In this document: positions 1-9,546 of the stretch, piece after piece | Layout: each line of letters opens with the position of its first letter | Position numbering within the stretch: position 1 is the first letter of the stretch | Assembly (NCBI GenBank): GCA_938008535.1 | Contig: CALLKF010000146.1 | Span: forward strand, 1-43,431 | Direction: 5' to 3' | Source: an uncultured Saprospirales bacterium | GTDB taxonomy: Bacteria; Bacteroidota; Bacteroidia; Chitinophagales; JADIYW01 | DNA: 43,431 nt | Notes under the pieces: generated by a model | The model's database searches: none | What the model saw: only the letters and a program-made list of their open reading frames with translations | What the model was told of the DNA's origin: nothing | Program-made: the position numbers and the translations under genes

Positions 1-2404
1 TACAAATTGCTTGAGAAATATTGGTAGTTGGAGTTGGTTTGATTGTTACTGTTAACACAATAAAGCTATCACAACCTAAAGACGTTACTAATGTATCTCT
101 ATACGTTCCAGCAGTAGTAATAGTTTGTCCATTGAACACAATAGAAGAACCATTGCAAATTGCTTGAGAAATAGTTGTGGTAGGAGTTGGTTTGATTGTT
201 ACCGTTAATACAATAAAGCTATCGCAACCTAATGAAGTAACTAACGTATCACGATATGTTCCAGCAGTAGTAATAGTTTGTCCATTGAACACAATAGAAG
301 CACCATTACAGATCGCTTGAGAAATATTGGTCGTTGGAGTTGGTTTGATTGTAACCGTTAATACGATGAAACTATCACAACCTAACGAAGTCACTAAAGT
401 ATCTCTGTAAGTACCTGCAGTAGTAATGGTTTGTCCATTGAACACAATAGAAGCACCGTTACAGATTGCCTGAGAAATATTTGTAGTAGGAGTTGGTTTG
501 ATTGTTACTGTTAATACGATGAAACTATCACAACCTAACGAAGTCACTAAAGTATCTCTATACGTTCCAGCCGTAGTAATTGTTTGACCATTGAATACAA
601 TAGAAGCACCATTACAAATTGCTTGAGAAATATTGGTAGTTGGAGTTGGTTTGATTGTTACTGTTAATACAATGAAGCTATCGCAACCTAAAGAAGTCAC
701 TAAAGTATCTCGATAAGTTCCTGCAGTGGTTATGGTTTGTCCATTAAACACTATAGAAGCACCATTACAGATTGCCTGAGAAATAGTTGTAGTTGGAGTT
801 GGTTTAATTGTTACTGTTAACACAATAAAGCTATCACAACCTAACGAAGTAAGTAAAGTATCTCTGTAAGTTCCAGCCGTAGTAATTGTATTTCCATTAA
901 ATACTATAGATGAACCATTACAAATCGCTTGCGAAATAGGCGTTGTCTTAACAGGATTTACAATTACGTTTAATATCAAGAAACTATCACAACCTAAAGA
1001 AGTAACCAAGGTGTCACGATAAGTGCCAGTAGTTGTAATGGTGCTACCGTTAAACACCGTAGATTGTCCTTGACATAAAACTCTATCAGGTAGATTCGTT
1101 GTTTGAATAGGGTTTACATTTAAAGTTAACACAACAAAACTATCACAACCTAAAGATGTTGTAAAAGTATCTCTATATGTTCCAGAAGTAGTTAAGGTTT
1201 GTCCGTTAAATACAGTTGATTGTCCTTGACAAATATTTCTGGTAATAGGTGTTGTTGGCGTTGGATTTACTGTAATCGTGTATGTTTCATTTTGAATACC
1301 ACAACCATTTGGTAAAGTAATTAAACAGTTATATGTTGTAGTACTACCTGGCTGAACTGTCACCACAGAATCAGTTGTTGAACCAATAATTGTTCCTGTT
1401 GGTGTCCATGAAAAAGTTGTACCAGCAGGTGCACCATTAACTTTTATGGTAGCTGTTTGTCCAGGACAAATTCTTGCATTTGCTGGATTAGATGTTAAAC
1501 GAATGACTTGAACACCTGTATTTGCACTAACTGTATAATCACAAATATTTCCTGCAAAACCATCGACCATTATATAATATTTTGTTCCTATGGTTAAGCC
1601 AGTTGCTGTTAGCACGGAACTACCGTTTCCAGTATTTTGATTAACACAGTTTGATTTGGAAGTAAATGCAGTACAATTAGTAGTGCTAAATACTTGTGCT
1701 TGAATACCTGAACCTGCGTTTACACAATTATTAGAGTTAATTGTTAAAGTTGCTGTTGTAGCAGATGCAATAAATGATAACCAAGAATTATTTTCTATTG
1801 AACCACAAAAAGGTCCAGCTGGCGAGCCAGTTGTACCTAAAGTACCGTTATCTTGCGTAAACCAACCGCTGGTATTACCGCAATATCCGTTTAAGTCGCA
1901 AATTTGTGGAGCTGATCCACAAAAATCTTGTGCTGGTGAATTGGTACCGCAAGCAGTTGGTGGACAACCTATAATAGCGTCCCAACCACAACCGGTAACT
2001 GAACCATCAGAAGTAAATCTAAATGTTAAGCATGTTCCGCTGGATGTATATGCTCTTGGACCATGTGGATTAAAAATATCACTAGAACCAGTAATATCAT
2101 CAATTTGAGTTGAAGCTGTAGTTGGACCATCGTATACATATAAGTGGTCAAAGGTGTTTTCTAAATCCCAATCAATAAAACTTACACGAATTGGACCACC
2201 ATTGCCAGAGCAAAATGTGATAGTACGTGTTAAATTAGTACCATAATTGGAACAAGAAAATGCAGTTGATCCAGAAAACTGGAAATTTCCTTTACATGTG
2301 GTAATTGTTTGACCATTGTTACCATTAATTGTATATATCTGTCCATATGAAATGCCGATGGAACAGATGAACGCTAATGCTAAAAGTAAAATTTTATTTT
2401 TCAT
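1..2404 (-). CDS. CUB-domain surface adhesin with near-identical 51-residue repeats (3' end outside window)
   Basis: The frame is open from an ATG at 2404 down to the left edge, about 801 codons, with no stop in the window. It starts with a signal peptide (MKNKILLLALAFICSIG). Residues about 24-145 look like a CUB domain, with paired cysteines and a DHLYVYDGP-like segment. A cysteine-containing beta-sandwich and an Ig-like stretch follow. From about position 1265 leftwards come tandem 51-residue repeats, one per 153 bp, each with an IC(N/Q)G motif and a GCDSF motif. The two cysteines per unit probably form a disulfide. Eight units are complete and a ninth is cut. Repeats of this kind in Bacteroidota usually belong to type IX-secreted adhesins. 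The sorting domain itself would lie outside the window, so secretion route is inferred. Confidence 0.85.
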   Translation of the reverse strand, partial: MKNKILLLALAFICSIGISYGQIYTINGNNGQTITTCKGNFQFSGSTAFSCSNYGTNLTRTITFCSGNGGPIRVSFIDWDLENTFDHLYVYDGPTTASTQIDDITGSSDIFNPHGPRAYTSSGTCLTFRFTSDGSVTGCGWDAIIGCPPTACGTNSPAQDFCGSAPQICDLNGYCGNTSGWFTQDNGTLGTTGSPAGPFCGSIENNSWLSFIASATTATLTINSNNCVNAGSGIQAQVFSTTNCTAFTSKSNCVNQNTGNGSSVLTATGLTIGTKYYIMVDGFAGNICDYTVSANTGVQVIRLTSNPANARICPGQTATIKVNGAPAGTTFSWTPTGTIIGSTTDSVVTVQPGSTTTYNCLITLPNGCGIQNETYTITVNPTPTTPITRNICQGQSTVFNGQTLTTSGTYRDTFTTSLGCDSFVVLTLNVNPIQTTNLPDRVLCQGQSTVFNGSTITTTGTYRDTLVTSLGCDSFLILNVIVNPVKTTPISQAICNGSSIVFNGNTITTAGTYRDTLLTSLGCDSFIVLTVTIKPTPTTTISQAICNGASIVFNGQTITTAGTYRDTLVTSLGCDSFIVLTVTIKPTPTTNISQAICNGASIVFNGQTITTAGTYRDTLVTSLGCDSFIVLTVTIKPTPTTNISQAICNGASIVFNGQTITTAGTYRDTLVTSLGCDSFIVLTVTIKPTPTTNISQAICNGASIVFNGQTITTAGTYRDTLVTSLGCDSFIVLTVTIKPTPTTTISQAICNGSSIVFNGQTITTAGTYRDTLVTSLGCDSFIVLTVTIKPTPTTNISQAIC
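9..1239 (-). repeat. 153-bp tandem coding repeats
   Basis: A marker near the first cysteine of each unit falls at 9, 162, 315, 468, 621, 774, 927, 1080 and 1233, exactly 153 bp apart with no indel. The leftmost six or seven units are almost identical at the DNA level. The two nearest the CUB end (about 960-1265) have diverged. Confidence 0.9.
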
Positions 2405-2461
2405 TTGGAGAAATTTATATCAAAAAGAGAATATATTGAATGTTTAATTAAATAGAAGTTA

Positions 2462-2887
2462 TTATTGTTGCGCAATAGTATTGAGTCGTTGTTGCATTTC
2501 ATTTTTCGACATTAAATTGATATGCAATTTGCATTTTTCGCCATATTCAATTAAATAAGAAACGTCTTGCATTCTATACGCTTCTAATTTTGCAGCATCA
2601 ATATCTTTTATAGTCAACGATGGACAATTTGCAATATCTAATACAGTAAATGATTCTGTATAAATAAAGTGTATTTGTTTTCGTTTTACTGCTGGCATGC
2701 TGTTTAATTCAGCTTCAGTGTAGTGTTTTAATATTCTGTAATCAAAAACTTGCTCATCTATAGTAACTTGAGTGTTTTTGTAAATTGCCGCAGCATCTTC
2801 TTTTAATTCTGCAGGTGATTTTACGTCTTGTGCATTCATACTTAGGATGCTACCTGTAAAAATTAAAAAGTAAAAAAAATACTTCAT
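2462..2887 (-). CDS. small secreted protein, unknown function
   Basis: A 141-residue protein with an N-terminal signal peptide (hydrophobic to about residue 19, then NAQ, a plausible cleavage site). The mature part is charged, mixed alpha/beta, with two cysteines near residues 88 and 118, and has no motif I recognise. It lies between two giant adhesin genes on the same strand, 57 bases upstream of the CUB adhesin start, so the two may be co-transcribed. A good Bacteroidota promoter sits 120 bases upstream. A helper role for the adhesin is only a guess from position. Confidence 0.8.
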   Translation of the reverse strand: MKYFFYFLIFTGSILSMNAQDVKSPAELKEDAAAIYKNTQVTIDEQVFDYRILKHYTEAELNSMPAVKRKQIHFIYTESFTVLDIANCPSLTIKDIDAAKLEAYRMQDVSYLIEYGEKCKLHINLMSKNEMQQRLNTIAQQ

Positions 2888-3007
2888 CGTTTAAATATTT
2901 AAAATGATATAAATAATAATTACCACGAACTAATTAAAGAACGTCAAATTTGGTATCAAAAGATGGGTGTTTACGATGCGTTTTTCTATCGTTGTTATGG
3001 CTTGATA

Positions 3008-3043
3008 CAAAAGTACAAAATTTTCTTGTATTACACACAAAAA
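3008..3043 (-). promoter_or_regulatory. Bacteroidota-type promoter for the 2887 gene
   Basis: On the minus strand a -7 box TACTTTTG (complement of 3008-3015) matches the consensus TANNTTTG. A T-rich TTTTTG box (complement of 3038-3043) lies about 22 bases upstream. The predicted start near 3000 gives a leader of about 110 bases. Confidence 0.55.
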
Positions 3044-3076
3044 CCTAAAAAATGTTAATAAAAGATGTGAAATATC

Positions 3077-6000
3077 TTATCTAACTAATGTAACATCACC
3101 TTTTATAGTTATTTTTTCGCCATTTAAGCAATCACCTACAAAATAATAGCCATAAACTTCTAGTTGTGTCGGCTGGTTTTTATAGGTTCCGTCCCAACCA
3201 ACAGTTAAGTCATTACTTTCAAATACTTGGTTGCCCCAACGGTCAAATACTACTAATTTGCCTGCACTCAATGTTTTAGAACGTACAATAAATATGTCGT
3301 TGTATCCATCTCCATTTGGTGAAAATGCACTTGGAATAAATATATTTTCTTTGGTACAAGGAATAATTTTTAAGTCAACAAAAACAGAGTCTGTATTTTT
3401 ACATGATGTTTCTATATTGCGAACTTGAACCACAAACCAAGTTGGTGTAGTTACTATTGCCGTTGGATTTTGGATATTAACATTGCTTACTGTAACAGGT
3501 GTCCAGTTATACGTAAGCACTTCTGTTGTGGTCACATTTAATTGTACTTGTTCACCAGTTTCCACCAAAGGTTTATCTACAGTTGCATCAATCACTGGTA
3601 ATGGATTTACAGTTAATTGTAAAAAGACCAAACTATCGCAACCTTGTGATGATTGGAATGAATCAACATAATTTCCAGCTTGTGAATAGATGTTGTTTCC
3701 AATTGTTACTCGTTCACCTTGGCAAATCGTAGTGTCTATTTGTGATGATTTATTAGGATTTACTTTTAAATCTAATAATACTATACTGTCGCATCCAGAA
3801 AACGCTGTTAGTTTTATCGTATAATTTCCTGCTTCGTTAAATGTTTCAGTACCAACTGTGGTCGTTTGTCCTTCGCAAATGGTTCTTTGAATAGATGCTC
3901 GAACTGTATTAATCATAATTACTTTTAAATTAACCACACTGTCGCAGCCTTCAAACGCTTTTAAATTAATGGTATAATCACCAGCAGTCGTAAATTGTTG
4001 ATTTTCGATTGTTAAAGTATCACCTTCACAAATAGTACGTTCTATATTTTCTTTTATTGTATCGCTAAAAGTTAAATGTAAATTCACTATACTGTCACAA
4101 CCTTTTGAAGTTTGAAATGTAATTGGATAAATTCCATTTTCTGTAAACGTTTGGCTGCCAACTGTAACACTTTTTCCAGTACAAGCTGTGATAAATAATT
4201 CAGTGGTTTTTTTAGGATTTACAATTAAATCTAAACGAACAATTGAATCGCAGTCTAAACTTGATGTCAATGTATCCACATAATTTCCAGTGGTTGTGTA
4301 AACGCTATTTCCAATAAGTATGCGTTCACCTTCGCAAATTTCGCGTTGCAAATTAGTGCGCTTCACTGGATTTACTTGCAAGTTTAATGTTACCGTTGAA
4401 TCACAACCTAATGAACTTTGTAACACAACTGTAAATGTTCCTGTAGTAGAAAATATTTGATTTCCAACACTCACATTTTTACCTTCACAAATAATTCTAT
4501 TTAAAGTAGAACTTACTATAGGATTTACTTGCAAGCTTAAATTGACGATTGAATCGCAACCAAAACTGGTACGCAAGGTATCTTTATAATTGCCGGTTTG
4601 GTTATACGTATTAGTGCCAACTGTTACGGTTTGTTCTTCGCAAATAGTTCTTGAAATGCTCGTAGTTTTCTTTGGATTTACTACTAAACTTAATCGAATA
4701 ATACTATCACAACCTGCAGCAGAACGCACGGTATCACTATAGTTTCCTGTTTGATTATAGGTGTGGTTGGCAATAGTTACACTTTGTCCTTCGCAAATAG
4801 ATCTTGCAATATTGTTGATGATTTGATTAGTTACCGTTAATGCTAAATTGATGATAGAATCGCATCCTAAACTGGTGCGCAACGTGTCTTTGTAATTTCC
4901 TGTTGAAGTATAAATATTTTGTCCTATCTGCACACTTTGTCCTTGACAAATACTTCTCACTAAGTTGGTTGTTTTTACTGGATTTACTGTTAGGTTTAAT
5001 GTTACAATAGAGTCGCATCCAGCCACTGAACGTAAAGTATCACTATAAATTCCTGTAGTGGTATATACTTTTGTTCCAACCGTTACACTTTGTCCTTGGC
5101 AAATAACTCTAGTTAAATTGGAACTTAACGAGCCAGAAACCGATAACGTCAACACTATAAAACTATCGCAACCAAAAGACGTTCGTAAGGTATCGCGATA
5201 GGTGCCAGGTTGAGTTAAGGTTAGTCCGTTAAATACAAAGGTTTGACCTTGACAAATTTGTTTTGTGGTATTTGTTGTTTTTGGTTGATTAACTATTAAT
5301 GATAACACGATAAAACTATCACAACCGTTTACTTGTGACAAGGTATCGCGATACGTACCAGCTTGCGTTATTGTTTGTCCGTTAAATACGGTGCTTTGTC
5401 CTGCACAAATATTTCTAGTGATGTTTGATGTTTTTGATGGATTCACAACCAATGTTAGAATAATAGTACTGTCGCAACCTGCTGAATTTGTTAGTGTATC
5501 GCGGTAGGTACCAGCTTGTGTTAAGGTTTGTCCGTTGAACACGGTGCTTCTTCCTTGGCAAATAGTTCTGGTAATATTCGATGTTGTTTTTGCAGCAACC
5601 GTAACCGTAACAAAAGCAGAATCTATTGGATTGCAATCATTCGGATTTCTGATAATAAATTTACAAGTATAAGTGCCTGGATTGTTGTAAGTATGTGACG
5701 GAAATTCTGTTGTTGTATTCGTGCCATCGCCAAAATCCCAGAAAAATGATGTGCCTGGTTTGGTAGATGTGTACGAAAAACTTACATTTAATGGAGCACA
5801 ACCACGTGGTGGAGTTGCTGTTACTGTTACAATTTGTAAGGCCAATAAATCAAATTTATATTTTACACCAACCATATTACAATTGTTGGAGTTATTGGTG
5901 GTCGATACTACTCCAGGTGTAACCGGAAAACCATTGGTTGCACCACAACTTCCACATATTGCCTGATAAACCACACCGTTTCTATCAAATCTACTTGTGC

Positions 6001-8107
6001 CACCATCAACGTGGTCACCTACAGAACTATTGTTTTCACCTAAGTAAGATGCATACACCAAACTAGTAGCATTTTGGCTTAAATTAATTAAATAAAAGTC
6101 ACTTCCATCAGTGGTGCTTTGCAATGCGTTTGCTGTAACAGGCATGTTAAATGTTTGTCCGGTGCCTGCACTGCCATTGCCTGTATTTACATTGCCACCC
6201 CAACCAACAGCATAAATATTACTACATACGTCAATTAATAAAGCAGTTGGAGAAATATTAATTAAGTTATAGTTAGGCGTTCCAAAAACGGTAGAAAAAC
6301 CTGTTGTGTTTAAGGTATTATTTAATTTATGAATAAATTGTTTTGCATTGGTATTGGAATACACACCAGCCGTTACTGGATAAGAGCCAAGTGTTTGGCC
6401 AAATAAATACACATTATTGTTTTTATCCAAATCCAAAATAAAAGCTTGGTCGTAGGCAGAAGTTCCTAAATAGGTGGCAGCTAAAACACTGTTTCCATTG
6501 TTATCAAACTTTGCCACAAAACCATCTGCATTACCACCACGAAATGTAGTGTTTAAACCAGTAGTTCTTCCAGGAATATTTGCACTGTTTGTGCCACCAC
6601 AAATAAAAATATTATTCGAGTTGTCTAAGCCAATGCTATACGCAGCATCAGTTCCAGAACCACCATAATACGTTGCCCAGTTTAATGTTGAAAGTGCAGA
6701 ATTGAATTTTGCCAACATACCATCCGAATTACCACTACCATATGTTGCCTGTGCTTTGCCTGCAGTACCTGGTAAATTAGATGATTCGGTAGATGAAACA
6801 ATGTAAATATTTCCAGCATTATCTAATGCAACATCGCTTCTTGATTCATCACCATAATTAAATAAAGTTGGTGAGTTTAAGTTTAATCCATCATTACCAG
6901 AACCGCCAAAAAATGTAGAACCTAATAATGCTGTTCCGTTTACATTAAATTTTGTGATGGCTAAATCAGAACCATTTGGAAAATAAATTTCTACGGCTTC
7001 AGTAGTTGAACCACCATTAAAACTTCTATCGTGTGCATTGGTTGTTGTAGGAAAGTTAGTCGAACCTGTAGCCATCACCGCAATCAATTCATTGTTTGGC
7101 GTACAAATCATACTTTCCATTATTTCATTTGAACTTCCACCTAAATAAGTAGAAAATAATCTGGACGTACCTGTTGCATTTAATTTGGTAATCACTACAT
7201 CAGAACCAGTGGTTAAAGTGTTTGGACTTTGAACACCACCACCATAAGTTGTTTGAAACGCACCTGTAGTTGTTGGAAATCCTGACTCTAACACAATACC
7301 ACCTAAAAACATATTTCCATTGTTATCGTGCGTGGCAGACGAGCCCCAATTGTCACCGAAACTTCCAGAATACGTAGAGAAAACAATAGTAGGGTCGATG
7401 ATTAAATCTTCATTTTTATTGTAGCTGTTTGGTAGAATAAACGAAACTGTATTTCCAATTAATTTATACTGACACACTACTTCTACTTTCACTCCATTTT
7501 TTAATTGATACGCATACGGTTTCAATTCATACACTGTATTTACAGAAGTAGTAATTTTTAATTTTCCGTTTTCTTCAATACTAATTCCATCTACACCATT
7601 ATATTGTAGTTGTATGTTAGATGGATTTCCTGTTGGATGAATGATGTAATCTGTTTTCATCGACATAGCTTCGCTATACACTTTTGCATCGATGTTGTTG
7701 TATAAATTTTTGTAATCAATGATTCTGTAAAGCCCAACATTTGCTTGCCATTTAGTCTGATCGCTGCCGATGTAATAATTATTGAAATAAGGTTGTTTGT
7801 CCTGGTCGCTAACTGCTACATTCTCGTTAGCATTCAACCATTGAGCTTTGTAGGCATGACCTTTTATGATATGCGACTCGTCTTTTTTATGCACATGTGG
7901 ATGTTTGAATGCACTATTGTCATAAAACAAATAAGTGAGTTCATTCTTTTCCAAGAAAACCCATCCACCTTTTAAGTCAGCTTTGTATAAAACTGGACTT
8001 TCCCATTGACCTTGGTTTTTTACAAAGTCCAATGAAGGTTGAATATCTGAAGAAAACAAGGAAAGTTTTACAAATAAAACGATAAATAAAGCGAATAGCT
8101 TTTGCAT
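3077..8107 (-). CDS. giant T9SS-exported SBBP/PKD/repeat protein with CHU_C sorting domain
   Basis: 1676 residues. In order: a signal peptide (to about 20); an N-terminal domain beginning FVKNQGQW, typical ahead of SBBP repeats; SBBP beta-propeller repeats at about 240-770 (recurring FSTYLGGS and DNNGN motifs); a PKD domain at about 790-850 (FFWDFGDGT, SHTYNNPGTY); 13 tandem repeats of about 51 residues, each with an IC(Q/E)G and a GCDS(I/F) motif; an Ig-like module; and a CHU_C domain in the last 95 residues (IFIPSAFSPNGDGYNDIF, FDRWGNQVFES). CHU_C marks type B type IX secretion and surface attachment. The repeats are the same family as in the adjacent CUB protein but far more diverged. Role as an adhesin or matrix protein is inferred. 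Confidence 0.93.
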   Translation of the reverse strand: MQKLFALFIVLFVKLSLFSSDIQPSLDFVKNQGQWESPVLYKADLKGGWVFLEKNELTYLFYDNSAFKHPHVHKKDESHIIKGHAYKAQWLNANENVAVSDQDKQPYFNNYYIGSDQTKWQANVGLYRIIDYKNLYNNIDAKVYSEAMSMKTDYIIHPTGNPSNIQLQYNGVDGISIEENGKLKITTSVNTVYELKPYAYQLKNGVKVEVVCQYKLIGNTVSFILPNSYNKNEDLIIDPTIVFSTYSGSFGDNWGSSATHDNNGNMFLGGIVLESGFPTTTGAFQTTYGGGVQSPNTLTTGSDVVITKLNATGTSRLFSTYLGGSSNEIMESMICTPNNELIAVMATGSTNFPTTTNAHDRSFNGGSTTEAVEIYFPNGSDLAITKFNVNGTALLGSTFFGGSGNDGLNLNSPTLFNYGDESRSDVALDNAGNIYIVSSTESSNLPGTAGKAQATYGSGNSDGMLAKFNSALSTLNWATYYGGSGTDAAYSIGLDNSNNIFICGGTNSANIPGRTTGLNTTFRGGNADGFVAKFDNNGNSVLAATYLGTSAYDQAFILDLDKNNNVYLFGQTLGSYPVTAGVYSNTNAKQFIHKLNNTLNTTGFSTVFGTPNYNLINISPTALLIDVCSNIYAVGWGGNVNTGNGSAGTGQTFNMPVTANALQSTTDGSDFYLINLSQNATSLVYASYLGENNSSVGDHVDGGTSRFDRNGVVYQAICGSCGATNGFPVTPGVVSTTNNSNNCNMVGVKYKFDLLALQIVTVTATPPRGCAPLNVSFSYTSTKPGTSFFWDFGDGTNTTTEFPSHTYNNPGTYTCKFIIRNPNDCNPIDSAFVTVTVAAKTTSNITRTICQGRSTVFNGQTLTQAGTYRDTLTNSAGCDSTIILTLVVNPSKTSNITRNICAGQSTVFNGQTITQAGTYRDTLSQVNGCDSFIVLSLIVNQPKTTNTTKQICQGQTFVFNGLTLTQPGTYRDTLRTSFGCDSFIVLTLSVSGSLSSNLTRVICQGQSVTVGTKVYTTTGIYSDTLRSVAGCDSIVTLNLTVNPVKTTNLVRSICQGQSVQIGQNIYTSTGNYKDTLRTSLGCDSIINLALTVTNQIINNIARSICEGQSVTIANHTYNQTGNYSDTVRSAAGCDSIIRLSLVVNPKKTTSISRTICEEQTVTVGTNTYNQTGNYKDTLRTSFGCDSIVNLSLQVNPIVSSTLNRIICEGKNVSVGNQIFSTTGTFTVVLQSSLGCDSTVTLNLQVNPVKRTNLQREICEGERILIGNSVYTTTGNYVDTLTSSLDCDSIVRLDLIVNPKKTTELFITACTGKSVTVGSQTFTENGIYPITFQTSKGCDSIVNLHLTFSDTIKENIERTICEGDTLTIENQQFTTAGDYTINLKAFEGCDSVVNLKVIMINTVRASIQRTICEGQTTTVGTETFNEAGNYTIKLTAFSGCDSIVLLDLKVNPNKSSQIDTTICQGERVTIGNNIYSQAGNYVDSFQSSQGCDSLVFLQLTVNPLPVIDATVDKPLVETGEQVQLNVTTTEVLTYNWTPVTVSNVNIQNPTAIVTTPTWFVVQVRNIETSCKNTDSVFVDLKIIPCTKENIFIPSAFSPNGDGYNDIFIVRSKTLSAGKLVVFDRWGNQVFESNDLTVGWDGTYKNQPTQLEVYGYYFVGDCLNGEKITIKGDVTLVR

Positions 8108-8293
8108 AGCTGGTAAAATTTAATGATACGAATATAATAATTTTTATTTTAGAAGCGAATATTTGTCTTTTGGGTTTTAGCATGCTAATGTTTGTACATA
8201 AGAAAATGATATGGAAACATCGGCAGCTTCTATTGCATAAAAATCAATTTGAAAAGGCAAAAAGTAAAAGACAAAACAGAAATGTTATATGAT

Positions 8294-8545
8294 AAAACCC
8301 TTTTCCAATATGGAAAAAGGGAAAAACTATATTGGAAAACCCTTTTCCTATATAGGAAAAGCGAAAAACTATATAGGAAAACCCTTTTCCTATATAGGAA
8401 AGGCGAAAACCCATATAGGAAATCCCTTTTCCTATATAGGAAAACCCTTTTCCCTGATGGAAAAAGCCAAAAGGAAAGAAGGAAAACCCTTTTCCCTAAT
8501 GGAAAAAGCCAAAAGGAAAGAGGAAAGACCCTTTTCCTTAATGGG
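8294..8545. repeat. 21-bp minisatellite, 12 units
   Basis: Exactly 252 bp, or twelve 21-bp units without a single indel. Odd units resemble AAAACCCTTTTCCTATATAGG and even units resemble AAAAGCGAAAAACTATATAGG, giving a 42-bp higher-order repeat. The TTTTCCTATATAGGAAAA junctions are perfect palindromes. Each unit carries an A4-5 tract, so the tracts recur every two helical turns. Confidence 0.9.
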
Positions 8546-8625
8546 AAATGGGGTATGTAATGCATAGTACCGCCTTGTTTTAGCAAATTTGGGTTAAAAT
8601 GCTGTAAAAACATGCGCAAAACGAG

Positions 8626-8668
8626 GCACTACCTCTGTCAGCGTTTTAAACGCTGACAGAGGTAGTGC
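8626..8668. repeat. perfect 43-nt palindrome (21-bp arms, 1-nt loop)
   Basis: Arms run 8626-8646 and 8648-8668, starting GCACTACCTCTG and ending CAGAGGTAGTGC, with a single T between. There is no U-tract on either side, so it is not a typical terminator. It is probably a dispersed REP-like element. Confidence 0.8.
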
Positions 8669-8800
8669 AATTTGATGGAAAATCTCGAAGGTTTTTAAAG
8701 CCTTCAAGGTTTTGCTATACAGCAGCAAAAAGCAGGTTTATGATTTATTGGTGGGTTTGGTTATATTTGGTGATAAATAAATACTACCGAGTAGCGCAAA

Positions 8801-8865
8801 GCCAGCCAACAGTAGGTTGGATTGGCGAAACAAAGGTTCGTATATAAACAAGTTATGTGCAATTT
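8801..8865 (+). other. cassette boundary upstream of DUF695 gene (half attC-like site)
   Basis: An inner stem pairs 8801-8810 with 8816-8826. A 29-base block at 8827-8855 ending AAACAAGTTA follows, then GTTATGTGCAA at 8852. The 29-base block is 27/29 identical to 19192-19220, in front of the Shedu-like gene. The start codon lies 36 bases after the GTTA. No left-hand TAAC box is visible. Confidence 0.5.
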
Positions 8866-8887
8866 TATATGAACAGCCTTATAATGT

Positions 8888-9337
8888 ATGGAAAATTTAA
8901 AATCATTAATAACTGATAAAGAAACTTGGACAAGCGCACGAGTAAAAGGCAATCAAGTTACTTCTCTTCTAAGGTATAGAACAAACCTACAAGATTTTAT
9001 TAAAACTGATAAATATAATACTAGACTAACAATTACTTGGAACTATAATTCTACTGATATTTCTTTAATGCCAAATGAAAAAGAAATGGATTTAATGAAT
9101 AAAGTCGAAAACGCACTTGTTGAAAATTTTGAACATGATTTACAAGCAGTTTTGGCATTTGTATTTTTAGGCGAAAACAGAAAAGAATGGTATTGGTATA
9201 CAAAAGATATTGAGGAAATTGCAGACAGAGTAAATTCTGCATTATCTGAATTTGATGAATTACCTATTGAGCTATCGTGCGAAAGTGATTCAAATTGGAA
9301 TGAATATAAAGATGTCATAGAATTTGTAAAAGAATAA
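8888..9337 (+). CDS. DUF695-family protein
   Basis: 149 residues, no signal peptide or membrane segment, so cytoplasmic. The order of features resembles DUF695: an early W and basic segment, beta strands with RLTITW, then FLGENRKEWYWYTKD at about 94-108 and a C-terminal DSNWNEYKDV. The family's function is unknown. It is the sole gene of a compact cassette: 36 bases after an upstream GTTA boundary and 10 bases before the TAAC box of the next attC-like site. This layout suggests acquisition as mobile cargo. Confidence 0.75.
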   Translation: MENLKSLITDKETWTSARVKGNQVTSLLRYRTNLQDFIKTDKYNTRLTITWNYNSTDISLMPNEKEMDLMNKVENALVENFEHDLQAVLAFVFLGENRKEWYWYTKDIEEIADRVNSALSEFDELPIELSCESDSNWNEYKDVIEFVKE

Positions 9338-9346
9338 AACTACGCA

Positions 9347-9437
9347 TAACAGCGCATAAGCACAAGTAGCAAAGAATTTGTTTATTTTTATTTGTGTTTA
9401 CTTCCTGCGCCTATGCGCAAAACGTTACCTTCAATCC
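9347..9437 (+). other. attC-like cassette recombination site
   Basis: The order is TAAC (9347-9350), A, left arm 9352-9373, loop 9374-9396, right arm 9397-9418, spacer AAAAC, GTTACCTTCAATCC (9424-9437). The arms match at 17 of 22 positions, and four of the five mismatches are transitions. TAAC to GTTA spans 81 bases, within the size range of known integron attC sites. The 3' box is GTTACCT, not the canonical GTTRRRY. Confidence 0.6.
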
Positions 9438-9546
9438 TAAAGCAACCATCCGTTTCATAAAAACATACATTCTTTTTCTGCAAAGTGTGACTTTTTTAAA
9501 CTTTTGTACACTAATATAGTATCGAAAATAAAAAAGATAAAAAGTA

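Larger units (their letters stand above)
8108..8887. other. 780-base intergenic stretch, repeat-rich
   Basis: Holds a 21-bp array (8294-8545), an orphan right-half of a cassette boundary (ATGCGC-AAAAC near 8612-8622), a perfect palindrome (8626-8668), a short stem-loop (8687-8705) and a cassette boundary half-site (8801-8865). Frames open through the array exist only because its unit length is a multiple of three. Confidence 0.7.

Noticed and set aside
8230..8619. Open frames on both strands across the 8.3-kb array
   Set aside because: They exist because the unit is 21 bp and lacks stops. The peptides are simple Lys/Phe/Leu repeats with no supported start.
9499..9506. AACTTTTG as a -7 box for the sigma factor gene
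   Set aside because: One mismatch in the key TA and no clear -33 box at the right distance; not strong enough to list.
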